From Ascaphus truei (lineage: Eukaryota; Chordata; Amphibia; Anura; Ascaphidae): a stretch of 64,000 bases of DNA. The DNA is taken from contig CM071568.1 in assembly GCA_036426205.1 (NCBI GenBank), forward strand, positions 232,039,727 through 232,103,726. The letters run 5' to 3'. Below, one piece after another: positions 1 to 11,260 of this stretch. Numbering within the stretch: position 1 is the first letter of the stretch; each line of letters begins with the position of its first letter. Below the pieces are notes generated by a model. It saw only the letters and a program-made list of their open reading frames with translations, searched no databases and had not been told where the DNA came from. The position numbers and the translations under genes are program-made.

Positions 1-502
1 GTCTATATTAATAAAAACTATTTTAATTGTATTATAACGATAAAAAAATAGGGTGTTAAAAAACTCTCCGGTGCAAAATAAGCTTCAGATATGAAGCGCT
101 ACTTAATAGTAGAGCCACTAGCCCTGGAGGAGGTAATGACTGGGCTGGATGGCCCAACAAAAATAGAAATTGAGCCTACTAGGAGGAAGGGAGCTTCTAA
201 TCCAACTCCCCCCTCCGACGACCATGCTACAATTGGTATCTATATTAATGATAATACACACACTCGAAAATAGGCAAGTACAAGTGTATAGTAGCACAGC
301 CACTGTAGATGTATCATTGGAGAGGTGCCAGTGTAACAATATGCTAACTAGAGTCTTAATACACTAGCCCCAAATCATAAACAAGGGGGCATGTCTCTTA
401 CTCGCAGATGCAGGTAAGTAACTGTATGCACATGACCCACTGACATATTTGCGGTACCAGCACAAGTGTGTAAGATAGCTGGGTGCCCTAGTGTTCAACG
501 AG
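1..502. other. Intronic sequence, nothing recognised
   Basis: This is AT-rich sequence at the low-coordinate edge, inside the intron that follows the last visible dynein exon. Small open frames of about 60-70 codons on both strands show no family resemblance and no splice context. I see no gene here. Confidence 0.5.
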
Positions 503-730
503 ACTCTCTCTCAGGTACAGTAGGCTGTAGTAATAGTGCTACCAATAGCACTGTAGAGCCCGTGAGAGCTAGCAGCAATCCCGGCGGGCGTTTCGCTTTA
601 GCACTTTCTCAAGGGCCCTTGAGAAAGCGCCAAAGCGAAATGGCCATCGGGATTGCTGCTAGCTCTCACAGGCTCTACAGTGCTATTGGTAGCACGTTTT
701 ACTACAGCCTACTGTACCTGAGAGAGAGTT
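503..730. repeat. Near-perfect palindromic foldback (MITE-like)
   Basis: Two arms of about 113 bases are inverted copies of each other and meet at the centre AAGGGCCCTT (611-620) with essentially no spacer. The outer ends read ACTCTCTCTCAGGTACAG on the left and its complement on the right. The arms differ by only a few mismatches and short indels. A 110-codon open frame (466-798) crosses the palindrome and is a by-product of it. The structure resembles a non-autonomous foldback DNA transposon, but no target-site duplication was identified. Confidence 0.75.
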
Positions 731-1946
731 TCTTTTGTGTCTGTCTTGCTCTAACTCCTACTGCACCGTTCACTACATTTACTGTCTCTCTTCATTAACA
801 GGAGTGCTGGTGTCCCATTTGTTGTTTTGTCTGAGAACCCAGGCAATAAAAGGCTAATGAATATCTTTAGGCATCATCAAATTACATGAATATCCGTCAT
901 AAATACCAGAAAAACAACAGATCATAATCCCGAATTATTTAAACACCACCGATTAGGCAATGTCTATATGCTGTATGTCCAACTAAAAAAATAATAAACT
1001 GCGAGAAAATTGAGAGAATGCTGTGGGGTTTTAAAGCTCTGCACATTACAATGTAATCTTCAAAGAACTCTCCTGGTGGTAAAAATGTATCACAATACTG
1101 TATATAATAAATTACACCATATTGTGATTCAGATCACAGTATATTATAACATGAAATGTCGACGTGCCAAATAGTGAGGGTTGCTTTTGTACAATTTTGG
1201 TGACAGCACATAGAAATTAGTTAGAAAATATAAGAAATCCAGTTCAGTGATATAATTATATTGTAATATGTTTGAATCCGTTATGAAGACAAAATGTCAA
1301 CGTATGCAACCGCAAGAGGCGATGGCAATAGGAGTTATGAGATCTTTCTAGAAGACATTCCATATTAGGTTATTCTTTGTATGGAGACATGGGCAGTTCC
1401 TTATCAGATTACATCAATTTGAAGCTGAAGGACCTTATTTGATAATAAGAATTAGTGATAACAAGAGCTGACAAAGGGATATTATCTGTAAAAATATATA
1501 GGATAGGGTAGTACAGGAGAGGCAAGAAGGATTCCACCATGAGGAGAGAGATCAGAATATGAAGAAGATAAGTTTTATCATGATATTAAGATCAAATACA
1601 AGAATCCCACTAAGAAACAGAAAACTATGCAACTACCTTTAAGAATACCATAACTTATTTGGAACATCACTGCTATTTTGTACTATTTTTGTATGTGAGT
1701 ATTTATCTTCAAATTAAACCTTTCTGTTTATGTGATGTGACCAGAATTACTGAGGTCTGTTATGCTGGGTTAATCGCAGACAGAGAAATAAGGACATTGT
1801 ACAGAAGAAAACCTATTGGGGTACATTCATTAAACTAAAATGGAATGCCACTTGATACAAGCACCTCTTTCATCATAACTGTATGCTGATCACAGTTACA
1901 TATTTCTGCATACATCATGCACACTATTTTGAAAACATCTCTCTCT
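731..1946. other. AT-rich intronic stretch, nothing recognised
   Basis: I found no exon with dynein resemblance, no repeat family I can name, and no long open frame on either strand. The next dynein exon after the one at 4040-4123 should encode the conserved LDKE...WDA region, and I could not find it anywhere in 1-3900. Confidence 0.5.
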
Positions 1947-3420
1947 GGGCCTCATGCAGTAAAGTTTGATAAAAATTATCGCCAGGGCATTTAAATCGCC
2001 GTTTTTTTTGGCGTTGCTATCACGGTATTCAGCAAGCCTTCATTACCATTCACCGCAAAATTCCCAAAATGAGCGATTTGCTGCCAGCGATAGCATTGAG
2101 CCTCTGGAAAGGCCTAACCCGGCGATACATTTCTGCTGCAGAGAGATTGGCTATGAGAGAGCCGCCTCTGCCAGCGGAAATCTAGCCCGCAAATTATGTT
2201 TTTTAATATACATATATTTCATAGTGTAGATGTGCAGGGGGTCTCCGGAGCTGAACCGCGTTGGTTTCAGGTCTGGGGACCCCCTGCTTCCCGAGATACA
2301 GGCCCCTTTATTGGGTGCCGGTATCTCCTATGCTTTGAAATGTCCCGGTCACGTGACGCGGGACATTTCAATGCAGAGGGATACCGGCACTCCATAATGG
2401 GGCCTGTATCTTGGGAAGCAGGGGGTCCCCGGACATAAAACCAACGCGGTTCAGCTCCGGAGACTCCCTGCACATGTACACTATGAAAGAAATGGATATT
2501 AAAAAATATTTAATACACATCAATACACGCCCCCTCCGCCCAAACACACACAGTAATGGGCAAAATAACTATTATCCAGATATGGATAATAGATTATTTG
2601 CCCATTATTAAACACAACATTAGCATGCATCAATAAAGTAAATAAATACAGTTCTACTTACCACACCAGCATGTCCCTCTGTCCTCCGTTGCCAGAAAGC
2701 ATATATACATAATAAAGACATTCTAATGGCCCCTAACCCCTTAATCACCTTAGCGGTTAATAACCGCTATAGTAATTAAGGGGTTAACCTATCCTGCCCC
2801 GATACAAACCCGGGAGGCCTAAGCATCCACCCCGGACTGACTATACCCACCCTGTACCTATTGAGTAGTATAGTGGTACATCATACCCATATAATAATAA
2901 TATGGGCATGATAAGCCTCTATAGCACTCAATGGGCACCCTAATTACAATACATTAATGCACTAGACACACAATAATAAAACATAACTCCAAAACATACT
3001 TCACTAAATAAAAACAGTAGCCAGCTAATCCAATGAATACAAGCAATTAACAACATCAACAATGAATTAATTAAACCATTAACCAATCAAAACAATTAAT
3101 TCCTAAAACAACTCGGAATTATTTTAAACAGTAACCAATCAAACCAATTAATTACTAAACCAACTGAAAATTAATAGTCACATAAACCAATCAAACCAAT
3201 TAATTTCTACAACATTAATGAATTAATTGAAACATTAAACTACAAAGAAATAAATTCAAACAATATCTGAAATAACCATTAAACGCATTAGCTAACATAA
3301 TACAACATTAAGTAAAAACGAACAACAATTGCAAACATTTGATTTCCATCAAGCAGGAAAAAAACAAACAATGACATCAACATAATAAACTGTAATTAAA
3401 AAAAACAAAAGCAATACCAA
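1947..3420 (+). repeat. Foldback-rich non-autonomous repeat, copy 1
   Basis: The left end reads GGGCCTCATGCAGTAAAG. Inside lie several separate palindromes: about 2227-2483 (arms carrying GGGGTCTCCGGAGCTGAAC), about 2556-2612 (TAATGGGCAAAATA with an inverted copy) and about 2736-2790 (CCCCTTAATCACCTTAGCGG with an inverted copy). The same modules in the same order appear reversed at 24925-26966, whose far end is TTATTGCATGAGGCCC. This shows one dispersed family. The terminal inverted sequence suggests a DNA transposon. No coding capacity is visible, and the right boundary is approximate. Confidence 0.6.
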
Positions 3421-4039
3421 GCCAGAAATGCCCCCCAAATATTGTCATAATAATGTATTAATCTGTACTATAAAGTGCATAACCTGCCAAAACGCATAGA
3501 AGGGCTGCAACCCTCGATTTTTATGGCTTCCCATTAAAGTGATTATTTTCCTGCCAGACCTGCCTCTCTCTCTTGCTGTGCGCTGCACACACATTGCATT
3601 GGATTTCTCTGGACTTGGACACAGCTGCACGCTTTGGGGATAGCTGCTGGGAACTTGTGAGTACTCATACCTAGGGCCAACCCAATGAGGAGGGGGGAGG
3701 TGTTTCTGTATGCCTATCCCCCACCTTCAGGATGTGCTAGAGACCCTTTTTAGGTTTAAGTACATCTGGATTATTACTACATTAATCATATACCCAGTGT
3801 GCTCTTTCCCTTTTATGAATGGACTATATTTTGGGATAGTACCAGGCATTTGAGCATCATTTCTCTCTCACATGTAGTATATAAGTGAGACTTTATTTTA
3901 ATATAGTGGACTTTTTCTTCACAGTTTGATCATGCGAAAACAGTTTCATGAATATGGCTGGAATCACTATTTTCATAGTTAAATGAATGGGAAACATTGC
4001 AGAAAAAAAATCTAAAAGAGCAGCAGCTATGGAACTTGC
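3421..4039. other. Intron sequence next to a dynein exon
   Basis: Nothing is recognised except the GC-type splice donor at the high end (4039-4038, minus-strand GC) belonging to exon 15 of the dynein series. Confidence 0.5.
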
Positions 4040-4123
4040 CTTGGCAAACCTTCTTAGCTCAACATCCATCTGTTCCACATTAATCTGTCTCCACTGAGTT
4101 TTAACCCAATCAGCAATACTGCT
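4040..4123 (-). CDS. DNAH11: Dynein heavy chain exon 15 (start of linker)
   Basis: This exon of 28 codons is in phase 0 at both ends and encodes codons 860-887 of the visible series. It contains [20 protein letters not shown] and ends with RFAK. In the dynein family this lies near the beginning of the linker domain (DHC_N2), the lever that swings over the AAA ring. The acceptor is a pyrimidine-rich tract ending TTTTCAG. The donor is AAG followed by GCAAGT, a GC donor whose flanks match the consensus completely, so I regard it as functional. The codons just past the donor quickly leave the family pattern, which supports the boundary. The following exon is not in the window. Confidence 0.92.
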
Positions 4124-4250
4124 CTGAAAAGATAAATACAGAATAATGTCAATGCACCTGTGCCATGAAAATCACAGTACATACATTGCTTACATCAAAT
4201 ATACTAAATGAGGGGTTTGTAAAGGCTGGAAAATGGGCTATAAGGTGTCC

Positions 4251-4410
4251 TGTGACTTAGCACTGCTTAATAAATATGCAAATATTTACTAAGCAGTACT
4301 ACTCTACAAGACATCTTCATGCATTAGAAGACACCTTTAGGCCCACTCGGAGGTCTCTTGCGTCGCTAGCAGGTGTCTTGTAGAATAGCAACGCTTAGTA
4401 AATATGGTCC
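4251..4410. repeat. Small inverted-repeat element
   Basis: A palindrome of roughly 35 bases around 4261-4297 (TGCTTAATAAATATGC and its imperfect complement) is followed by further short complementary pieces such as CTACAAGACA and TGTCTTGTAG. It is probably a decayed MITE; the family is unknown. Confidence 0.4.
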
Positions 4411-5939
4411 TTAATCTTATGTAGCCCCTTTTCCCCCATGTCAAGGGTGACTATGTGTGGTGCGCTGTTACCTGTATGCTCACAGAAGGCCTGATCCTCC
4501 GCTGCAGGGAGCCTTGGGTGTACCTGGTTCGTCCAGTGACATCGCCTCCACCTGTGAAGGATCCTAGCACTGCTGGATATCCCTTGCACAGGACCCAATG
4601 CAATACACACACACTTGTATATATAACAGATTTGCTGAACGCAGATCAGAACATAGATAACTGCATAACGTGCACAACGTAGGTCTCTGACAGCCGTAAC
4701 CCCACAGTGCCCCCAACCACCTTGTCCACATCCTGGTGGAGTTTCCCCCAAAGTACTGCATAACTTGGGCATCTAACCACCCGGTGTCCACAGGAGCCAA
4801 CCCACTGTGTGACAGCGCTGCCCACAATAAGAATGTTGTTGTTGGTGCACTTGTTGAGGTACATACCCAGGTGCTCCAGCACCTGGGTATGACCGAAGAG
4901 CAAACAGGGATCCGCTGATCCCGCAATGTCGTCGTCAGCGAAGCCTCCGCCTCTGCATGGGGTGGACTCCCACTGAAGTGTCCCAACATGAAGATAGTTT
5001 CTGATTCATAAGACCACAGGCCGCAGATACTGTGCGGTGTCTTGCTGTGCCCCTGACGCTTTGCAAATACAGGGGCAGTGTCCCTATCTATTGGGCCTGT
5101 CCCTGTAGCAGCCACAAGCTTATGGGGGAGTCGGGGCCTAACTGGGACCTATAAGGGGGTCTCTGGCTTAGTGCAGGGGCCTACTGACACCCTGCACACA
5201 CACCCACACCCTTCCGTGTCCCAGCTCCGATTGGCATGGTCTGCAGAGCTCACACAAATGTATCTGTCCCTTGCAGGACAATCCGGGCGCCACATTGGCT
5301 GTTGTGGGTCATGTGTCTCTATTCCCAGAGGCTCATGGGAGTTGTAGCTCCCCTGCGGAGCTGTGTGAGTAATGGCCACCACTTGCAATGCCTCCTGCGC
5401 ATCCGCAAGGTGTACCAAGATGGCCACCGGACCTGGGAAAGCTCTGCACGTGTGCAATATCTCTAATGCGCATGTGCGACTATTAACAACATGCAGGTGC
5501 CCTGCTAAGGGTGCTGCAGCGGACCTCCGGTGACACGGTTACCCCTCCAACTCCCGCAGCGCTCCGGCAGTCTCCCCCACACGCCTCTGACCTCTGCCTC
5601 AGCCTCCGCTGCCAGCTGCAACCGCACCAGGAGGTAAGGGGACAGAAGGGGGACCCAGGCTATACTTATAAATGCTAAACTACTCATCATTAAATGCTGA
5701 ACCATTCCTGGAAATGTTGCAGTATATAGCAATATCTGTATATTCTTCCTATAGATGACTAGTGATCAATAGAGAAAAACAAAATTAAAAGAACTTTGCC
5801 ATGTCTGAAATATTCATTGTGTTCTGCCTTCCCCTGTTTTCCTCAAACTCACAATAAGTAAAAGAGGGTGCAAGATTTTCTCTGGGGCTTTGGAAGAGGT
5901 TAAAGTCCATTGGTCGCTAGATCTGTATGTAGAATCTAA
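4411..5939. other. GC-richer intronic stretch of unknown origin
   Basis: Base composition from about 4420 to 5640 is clearly more GC-rich than its neighbours, which suggests an inserted repeat. Open frames of up to 183 codons exist on both strands, but they overlap each other, have repetitive composition and show no domain. I could not define ends or a family. Confidence 0.35.
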
Positions 5940-6160
5940 AAATTGCGGTGCACAGCAAAAGTGAGAAAGAGATGGACGTGAAGTGAATGAAAACATTTTA
6001 TTGGGCTCTATGAGCAAACATGTACAGTATATGTACCTATACATGTTTGCTCATACTGTAGGTAATTATACATGTTTGCTCATAGAGCCCAATATATAAT
6101 TTCTTCATTCTTGGGCGATAATGTCCAGCTTTTTCTAACTTTTGCTGTGCACCGCCATTT
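5940..6160. repeat. Foldback element
   Basis: The sequence GGTGCACAGCAAAAG near 5946 returns as its complement near 6141. Closer to the centre, GGGCTCTATGAGCAAACATG (6004-6023) is repeated inverted at about 6070-6090, and CATGTTTGCTCATA also occurs at about 6042. It is a nested palindromic MITE-like element without coding capacity. Confidence 0.6.
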
Positions 6161-7136
6161 TGAGGGATTCTTCATCTGTCATAGTTTGCCAACTGGAAAA
6201 AATTTCCAGCACTTCAATTCCGTGAGTTTTACCTTTATACACTTGTATTCAAGCACTGATCCAGTGGGATATTTATTCTTGCAGTGGGACCCTTGGGATG
6301 TGATGTTGGTACGGAGGATTCACTTGCCGGTGGGTTCCCCGTTACTTCCCTTCATCTACCGTTTGTTGGTCAGACATCAACTCACATATCCACACCCATG
6401 CTTGTCTCTAACACACCCACTCATCATCTTAGGATTCCTGCGTATATATTCTTTCCACCAACAGCCTCCTTTACATATATAGTAACCTGCTGTAAGGTTT
6501 TTGATGCACCGATCTGGGACTGGGTTTTACTTATATTCCCTAGTTGTGTATGTATGCAGTTCTATTTTCATAGATTCATTATGTATCTAATAATTAATAA
6601 ACAGTCAATGTGCCTTTTATTAAAATGGATATGTTCTCTTCCATATACAGTATGTTCAGAGCACTTAACACTTAATGAAGGATTACTAACTCAACATTGA
6701 CCTAAATGGTCTATATACTCAATCCATGTTCGTGCATCACAAATATGGTAAAGACAAAATAAGTTACGTGGTAACGTTTAATACTGTTTCTGCCACACAC
6801 TAATAATATATAACCAAGGTAACAACATAATGGTCTTGAAAGTAGTTGAACCAATAATTGTTAATGTTTTTTTTTTTTAAACTTACATATTTGGTCCATT
6901 TGCCAAACCATTATTTTTTTTTTTATGAATCAAGACACATTTATATACAAATTTGAATAACACATGAAATTATATTAGACATGTGAAATGTAAAAAAAAA
7001 AAATCAGCTACTTAATATGATTTAATGTGTTAATAAAACGTCTCATTATTTTAAACAAAAAATATCACCAATACGCATATATATATTATATTATTATTAG
7101 CATAAAATCATATTTCCTGTGGAAGGGAATTCTTAC
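6161..7136. other. Intronic stretch, nothing recognised
   Basis: This is AT-rich sequence with several short poly-T and poly-A tracts. Open frames of 118-138 codons on the plus strand have no recognisable domain and no splice context. Confidence 0.4.
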
Positions 7137-7295
7137 CCTAACATTGCATATCATGTCCCACAATTCCTTCAACAGTTGTATTTCTTGACAACATTTTTTT
7201 ATTTGCTTATAATCCGGAACAGCCACTTCAAAAAGGTTTGCAGATTCCTGCATATTCAACATTTCTCGCCCCAGTGCTTCAAGATTTTGGTGTGC
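7137..7295 (-). CDS. DNAH11: Dynein heavy chain exon 14
   Basis: This exon has 53 codons (807-859) and is phase 0 at both ends. It encodes [17 protein letters not shown], then [16 protein letters not shown] and LLKELWDMI. Family members carry a very similar block (ESA.LFEV..P.YKQ...C..E...LK.LWD) just before the linker. The acceptor is CTCCATAG and the donor is AGG followed by GTAAGA. The predicted joint to exon 13 (LDK to AHQ) and to exon 15 (NVR to SSI) keeps the frame. Two adjacent cysteines (KCCQE) replace the more usual Cys-Arg. An overlapping plus-strand frame is a shadow of this exon. Confidence 0.93.
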
Positions 7296-7429
7296 CTATG
7301 GAGTTCAGAAATAATATACTATTACTTTTTATTAATACTATTGTTATGTTTATTATCCTTTATTTATACTGTGACAAATATTCCTGCAATTGTAACAAAA
7401 CCCACAGTCCTAAACATAGTGACAGGTAT

Positions 7430-8700
7430 GCACAGGGCCACCGACAGTTGGGACAGTTGGGACAGCCGGGACTGATGTCCCGGGCCCGGTGGCTGGGGGG
7501 GGAATGGGGAGGCTGGCAGCCGGACAAAGTTGTTGCAGCCGGGCCCCGGCTCTCCCCCAGCTGCGGGCCTCCCTCACGGTGTCGCACACCGAGCTTCTAA
7601 CGCTCCCGCACGATGGGTATCTCTGACGTCAGTGCACCAGAAGTAAGCTGGGCCTCATGAACCGGCATGAGAGGGAGGCCCGACACGTGTGCATGCATCA
7701 GAAGCATGTGGGACAGTCATTGAGGCAGGCCTCACCGGAGCAGGAGGCCCGTCCGGCCCACACCGGAGCAGGAGCAGAAGTGTTCCTATTGGACTGTCCA
7801 ATAGGAGCGCTTCTGCTCCTGCTCCGGTCACATGGTTCCCCAGCTCACACTGCTATGGAGTCCTGCAGCTCCCGCGCAGGCTGAACACACACTGCTGATG
7901 CTGCCACCGCCACAGGACCTCTGCTGACCTGCCTAGATGTCTTCGTCACTGTCTTCCTCACGGGTCTTCCTCGCCTTCCGTCACTGACAGCAGGTAAGTA
8001 ATGATATATTTTTCAGCTACCCTGACATTACCCGGCACCGGGTATTACCCGGCGCCGGGAGCACTTCTCTGTTGCCGGGTCCGGGTAATTTCCGGGTAGC
8101 TGAAAATCCGCCGGGTACCGGGTAATTTCGGATATTCGGTACATCACTGGTTGGTGTATTTTGTTATATGTATCTGGGGGTGTGGGGGTTTATATGTATT
8201 TGGGGGGTGGAGGTTTTTTAAATATGTATTTGGGGGTGGGGGGAGCTTGGTATGTATTTAGAGGGGTGGGAAGTTTTTTTGTATTGGGGGGGTGGTTTTT
8301 TTTGGTATGTATTTTGTGGGGGGGGATTGAGTGAGAGTGGGGTAATTGATGGAGGTTGGTGGCGAGTGAGAGGAGAGAGGGAGTGTAAGAGAGGGTGAGG
8401 GAGTGAATGAGGTTGAGAGGGAGTAAGAGTGACACGCAGGGGAGAGAAATACATGCGAGGGGTTGAGTGAGAATTGGGTAATTGATGGAGGGGGGAGAGT
8501 GAGAGGGGTGAGTGAGGAAAAGGGAGGGAAACAAGGGAGAGAGAAATACATGGTAAGAGGTAGGGAAATAGAGGGGTCTCGTGAGGTGTGAAATGGGGGG
8601 GCTCGCAAGACCGCCGGGGCGGGGGGGGGAGGCAGACATACAGTAACTCTAGTCCTGGGCCTCGGGAAATCTGTCTGCTGCCCTGGGTATGCATGCTTAA
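7430..8700. repeat. GC-rich composite repeat with G-rich minisatellite
   Basis: The part from 7430 to 8010 is GC-rich and starts near GGGCCACCGACAGTTGGGAC. The part from about 8140 to 8690 contains many imperfect TATGTATTTGGGGG and GAGTGAGAGGGG units and ends with a block containing CTCGCAAGACCGC and AGTCCTGGGCCTCGGG. The same terminal block with a similar G-rich tract recurs at 48140-48780 and in the duplicated 56370-57000, so at least the second half is a dispersed family. Open frames on its minus strand are Pro/Ser-rich artefacts. Confidence 0.5.
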
Positions 8701-8945
8701 CTGTGCATTATCACAAAATTATCACAAAAGATTCATACTGGGGGGCTCTGCTCAGAGAAGCTTAGGGTTCAACGTGCTAAAGGACTTCACTAGCAATAGA
8801 ATGCATACAGGATAGGTGGTTAAAAAGAGATCAGATCTACTACTTGAAGTTTTATCTTTTATTTTAGCAGTAGGTGATTAGATTGTTTTCGGAGAAGGCG
8901 GAAGAGAGAGTGCATGGAGTAAGAAGGTGGAGAAGAGTGCAAGTG

Positions 8946-9051
8946 GAGAAGAAAGAGAGAGAGAAAGACAGAAAGAAAAAGAGAGAGGGAAAGAGAGAGA
9001 AAGAGAGAGAGAAAAGGAGAGAGAAAGAGAGAAAGAGAGAGAGAAAGAGAA

Positions 9052-9084
<33 letters not shown>

Positions 9085-9112
9085 GAGAGAAAGAGAGAGA
9101 GAACATTCCTTT
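8946..9112 (+). repeat. (GA)n-rich microsatellite
   Basis: About 170 bases consist of GAGA and AAAGAGAG units with occasional interruptions. All six frames are partly open here and give Arg/Glu/Lys-rich or Ser/Leu-rich translations that I do not take as proteins. Confidence 0.9.
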
Positions 9113-9857
9113 CCCTGAGAGCCTGAGGTGATTTTCTTAGTGATGTAAACAAGTGAGAGTATGCAAGAAGAGAGTGAAAAAGAGAGTTTGAGGAGGGAAA
9201 GTTGAGAAGCCAAGTGGATGCCAGATGGAAGATGTCCATTAGGCAAGCCATGAAGCAAGTAATTGGAGACAATGTGGTAGATTTAAACAGGAGAGGTTAC
9301 ACAGGCTCCTTTAAAAAATTGTGTTGGAAGAACTCCTTTTGAAGAGGTGGTATGAGTAGGGATTTTTGTTTATTGGCGTTTATTTTTTTATTTTTTCCAG
9401 TGTTTGTGTTTTATTTAACAAAATCAGTGTGTATCAGTGTTAAAAGTAGAAGAAGGAATCTGGAGCAACAGCACACCGGCTGCACCAAACCGGAAATAGG
9501 ACGGGAACACTGGTTGAGTAGAAAAATATGAAGTTCTTTTATTCAGACATATACAAAATAGTGATCCAAGTTACAAAATATCCCCCGACTTTCATACCTA
9601 CGTAAGTGGCGCTTGCTCAAGGAGTGTTAATAGAAAAAAAAATTGACATGAATTTGGATTTGTAATTTATCTGTATACTTTTTTTTTTAGTTTACATACT
9701 CCCCCGTTATGCCTTTATCTCCAACCTGTGGACTTTATTTTCAGTTAAACCCTAAAACCGAAATCCCTAGGTATGAGTAATGAGATGATGAAGAGTGACA
9801 TTTGGAAAACAGAAAAGAGAGATTTAAGTTTTGGGAAAAACTAGCACATACTTAGAA
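9113..9857. other. Intronic stretch, nothing recognised
   Basis: No dynein-like exon, no nameable repeat and no long open frame were seen. The stretch ends at the Helitron insertion point, where host A (9857) precedes the element. Confidence 0.4.
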
Positions 9858-11260
9858 TCTATATCTATAAAAATGAAAACATTGTTTGTTTGCTGAAAAC
9901 GTTGTATGTTTGCTGTGCTTATGGGCAATTTGATTGGTCCGTTGGTCTTTCACTCACCCTCTGGCCAATCTGATTGGTCCATGGCCCGGCTCCGCCCCCC
10001 GCACGCCTCTCATTGGCCTGCGTGTTCTATGACCTCACATACCCAACGGCCACACTCTCAGAAAATAACCTCAGTGCAGATTCATCCCCTGCGGATTACT
10101 CACCACCTGAGGTAACGTGCGCTGGCAAGAGCCACCCCCGCCCCCTCAACACCACCCCACTGCTGGCTCCCCCCCCCCCCCCATCACCCGCAGTTTACCT
10201 CTCCGCCGGATCCCCCCTATCACCCACCCTCACCCGCAGCTCACCTCCCCGCCGGCTCCCCCCCCCCTTCACCCCCCGCTCACCCGCAGCTCTCACCACC
10301 TGCGGTCCCCGTTCTCTCTCCCCTCAGCGGGGATGCCGGGAGCGCCAGGGAGGGGGGGGGGGGTGGAAGGAGCGCACGCCGCTTCTCCTCACCACACGCG
10401 GGACCCGTTATCTCTCCCCTCAGCAGGGACCGCCAGGGAAGGGTGGAGAGGGGTGAGGGGTGGAGATGGGGGGGGACACGCGCAGGGAATCACGTCATCT
10501 GGCGTTGTTTACATGCCGCCTTTATGGTGCCTGTGGTGATGTCACGAGGACAGCGCAGGCGCAGGAGTGTTCAGGCCGCAGCCCCAGGACGCGACGGAAC
10601 CGAATCAGTCAACAAGAGGGGTGGAGAACCGGGGATCGGAGGGACAGAGGCCACGGCATAGGCTAGCTTAGTTAAGGGCACAATAAAGGATGCCTCACAG
10701 AAAGCCAGGGAGCATCAGGTATCTAGGGGCCACAGGGCAGGGCCCACAGGCATCCAGGAGGTATCAGAGATCCAGGGGCCACAGGCCAGCAGGAATCCAT
10801 GGACCACAGGCCAGGGTGCATCAGGTATCCAGAGGCCACAGGCAAGCAGTATTCAGGGGCCACAGGCCAGGGTGCATCATGTATCCAGGGGCCACAGGGC
10901 AGGGTGCATCAGGTATCTAGTCCGCAGGGGGGAGGGGGAAGGGAGTCAGGAGAGAGGGGGGGGGGGCAAGCCCACACATACATACATACTGATACACACT
11001 GACTGACACACACACACTTCCCCCCTTAGTCAGCTCAGCTGCCAAACACACGGGGGGAACGGAGCTGTGAACAGGGGGGGGGGGGGGGAAAGAAGCGTTG
11101 AAGGGGGGGGAATCGGAGATGTGAACTGGGAGGGGGAGCGCAGCTCTAAACGGGGGTGGGGGAGCAGAGCAGTGAAGAGGGGGGGAGAGAGTGGAAGGGA
11201 GTGGAGAGAGAGTGGGAGTGAGAACATTAAACCCTGGGCAACGCCGGGTATATCAGCTAG
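9858..11260 (+). mobile_element. Non-autonomous Helitron
   Basis: The 5' end is TCTATATCTATAAAAATG. The 3' end is CTGGGCAACGCCGGG, a short hairpin, followed by TATATCAGCTAG. It lies between host A (9857) and host T (11261), as expected for Helitrons, which insert between A and T, begin with TC and end with a hairpin followed by CTRR. No RepHel protein is visible. The inside is GC-rich, with a CATTGG-type promoter-like zone near 9930-10020 and a tandem minisatellite at 10690-10920 built on CATCAGGTATCCAGGGGCCA. A second member in minus orientation with the same 3' hairpin lies at 59413-61158. Confidence 0.85.
10690..10922 (+). repeat. Minisatellite inside the Helitron
   Basis: Imperfect tandem units of about 25-35 bases share GGGGCCACAGG(C/G)CAG and CATCAGGTATC. 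The unit length varies. Open frames of 67-76 codons in this tract follow the repeat and are not considered genes. Confidence 0.75.

Noticed and set aside
1..3900. Next dynein exon (LDKE...WDA region)
   Set aside because: I searched the minus strand by eye for this conserved block and did not find it; it must lie below the window.
4395..5115. Open frames of 125 and 183 codons on the minus strand
   Set aside because: They overlap each other in different frames in a GC-rich stretch and show no motif or splice context.
8859..9272. Arg/Glu-rich and Ser/Leu-rich frames
   Set aside because: They translate a (GA)n microsatellite.
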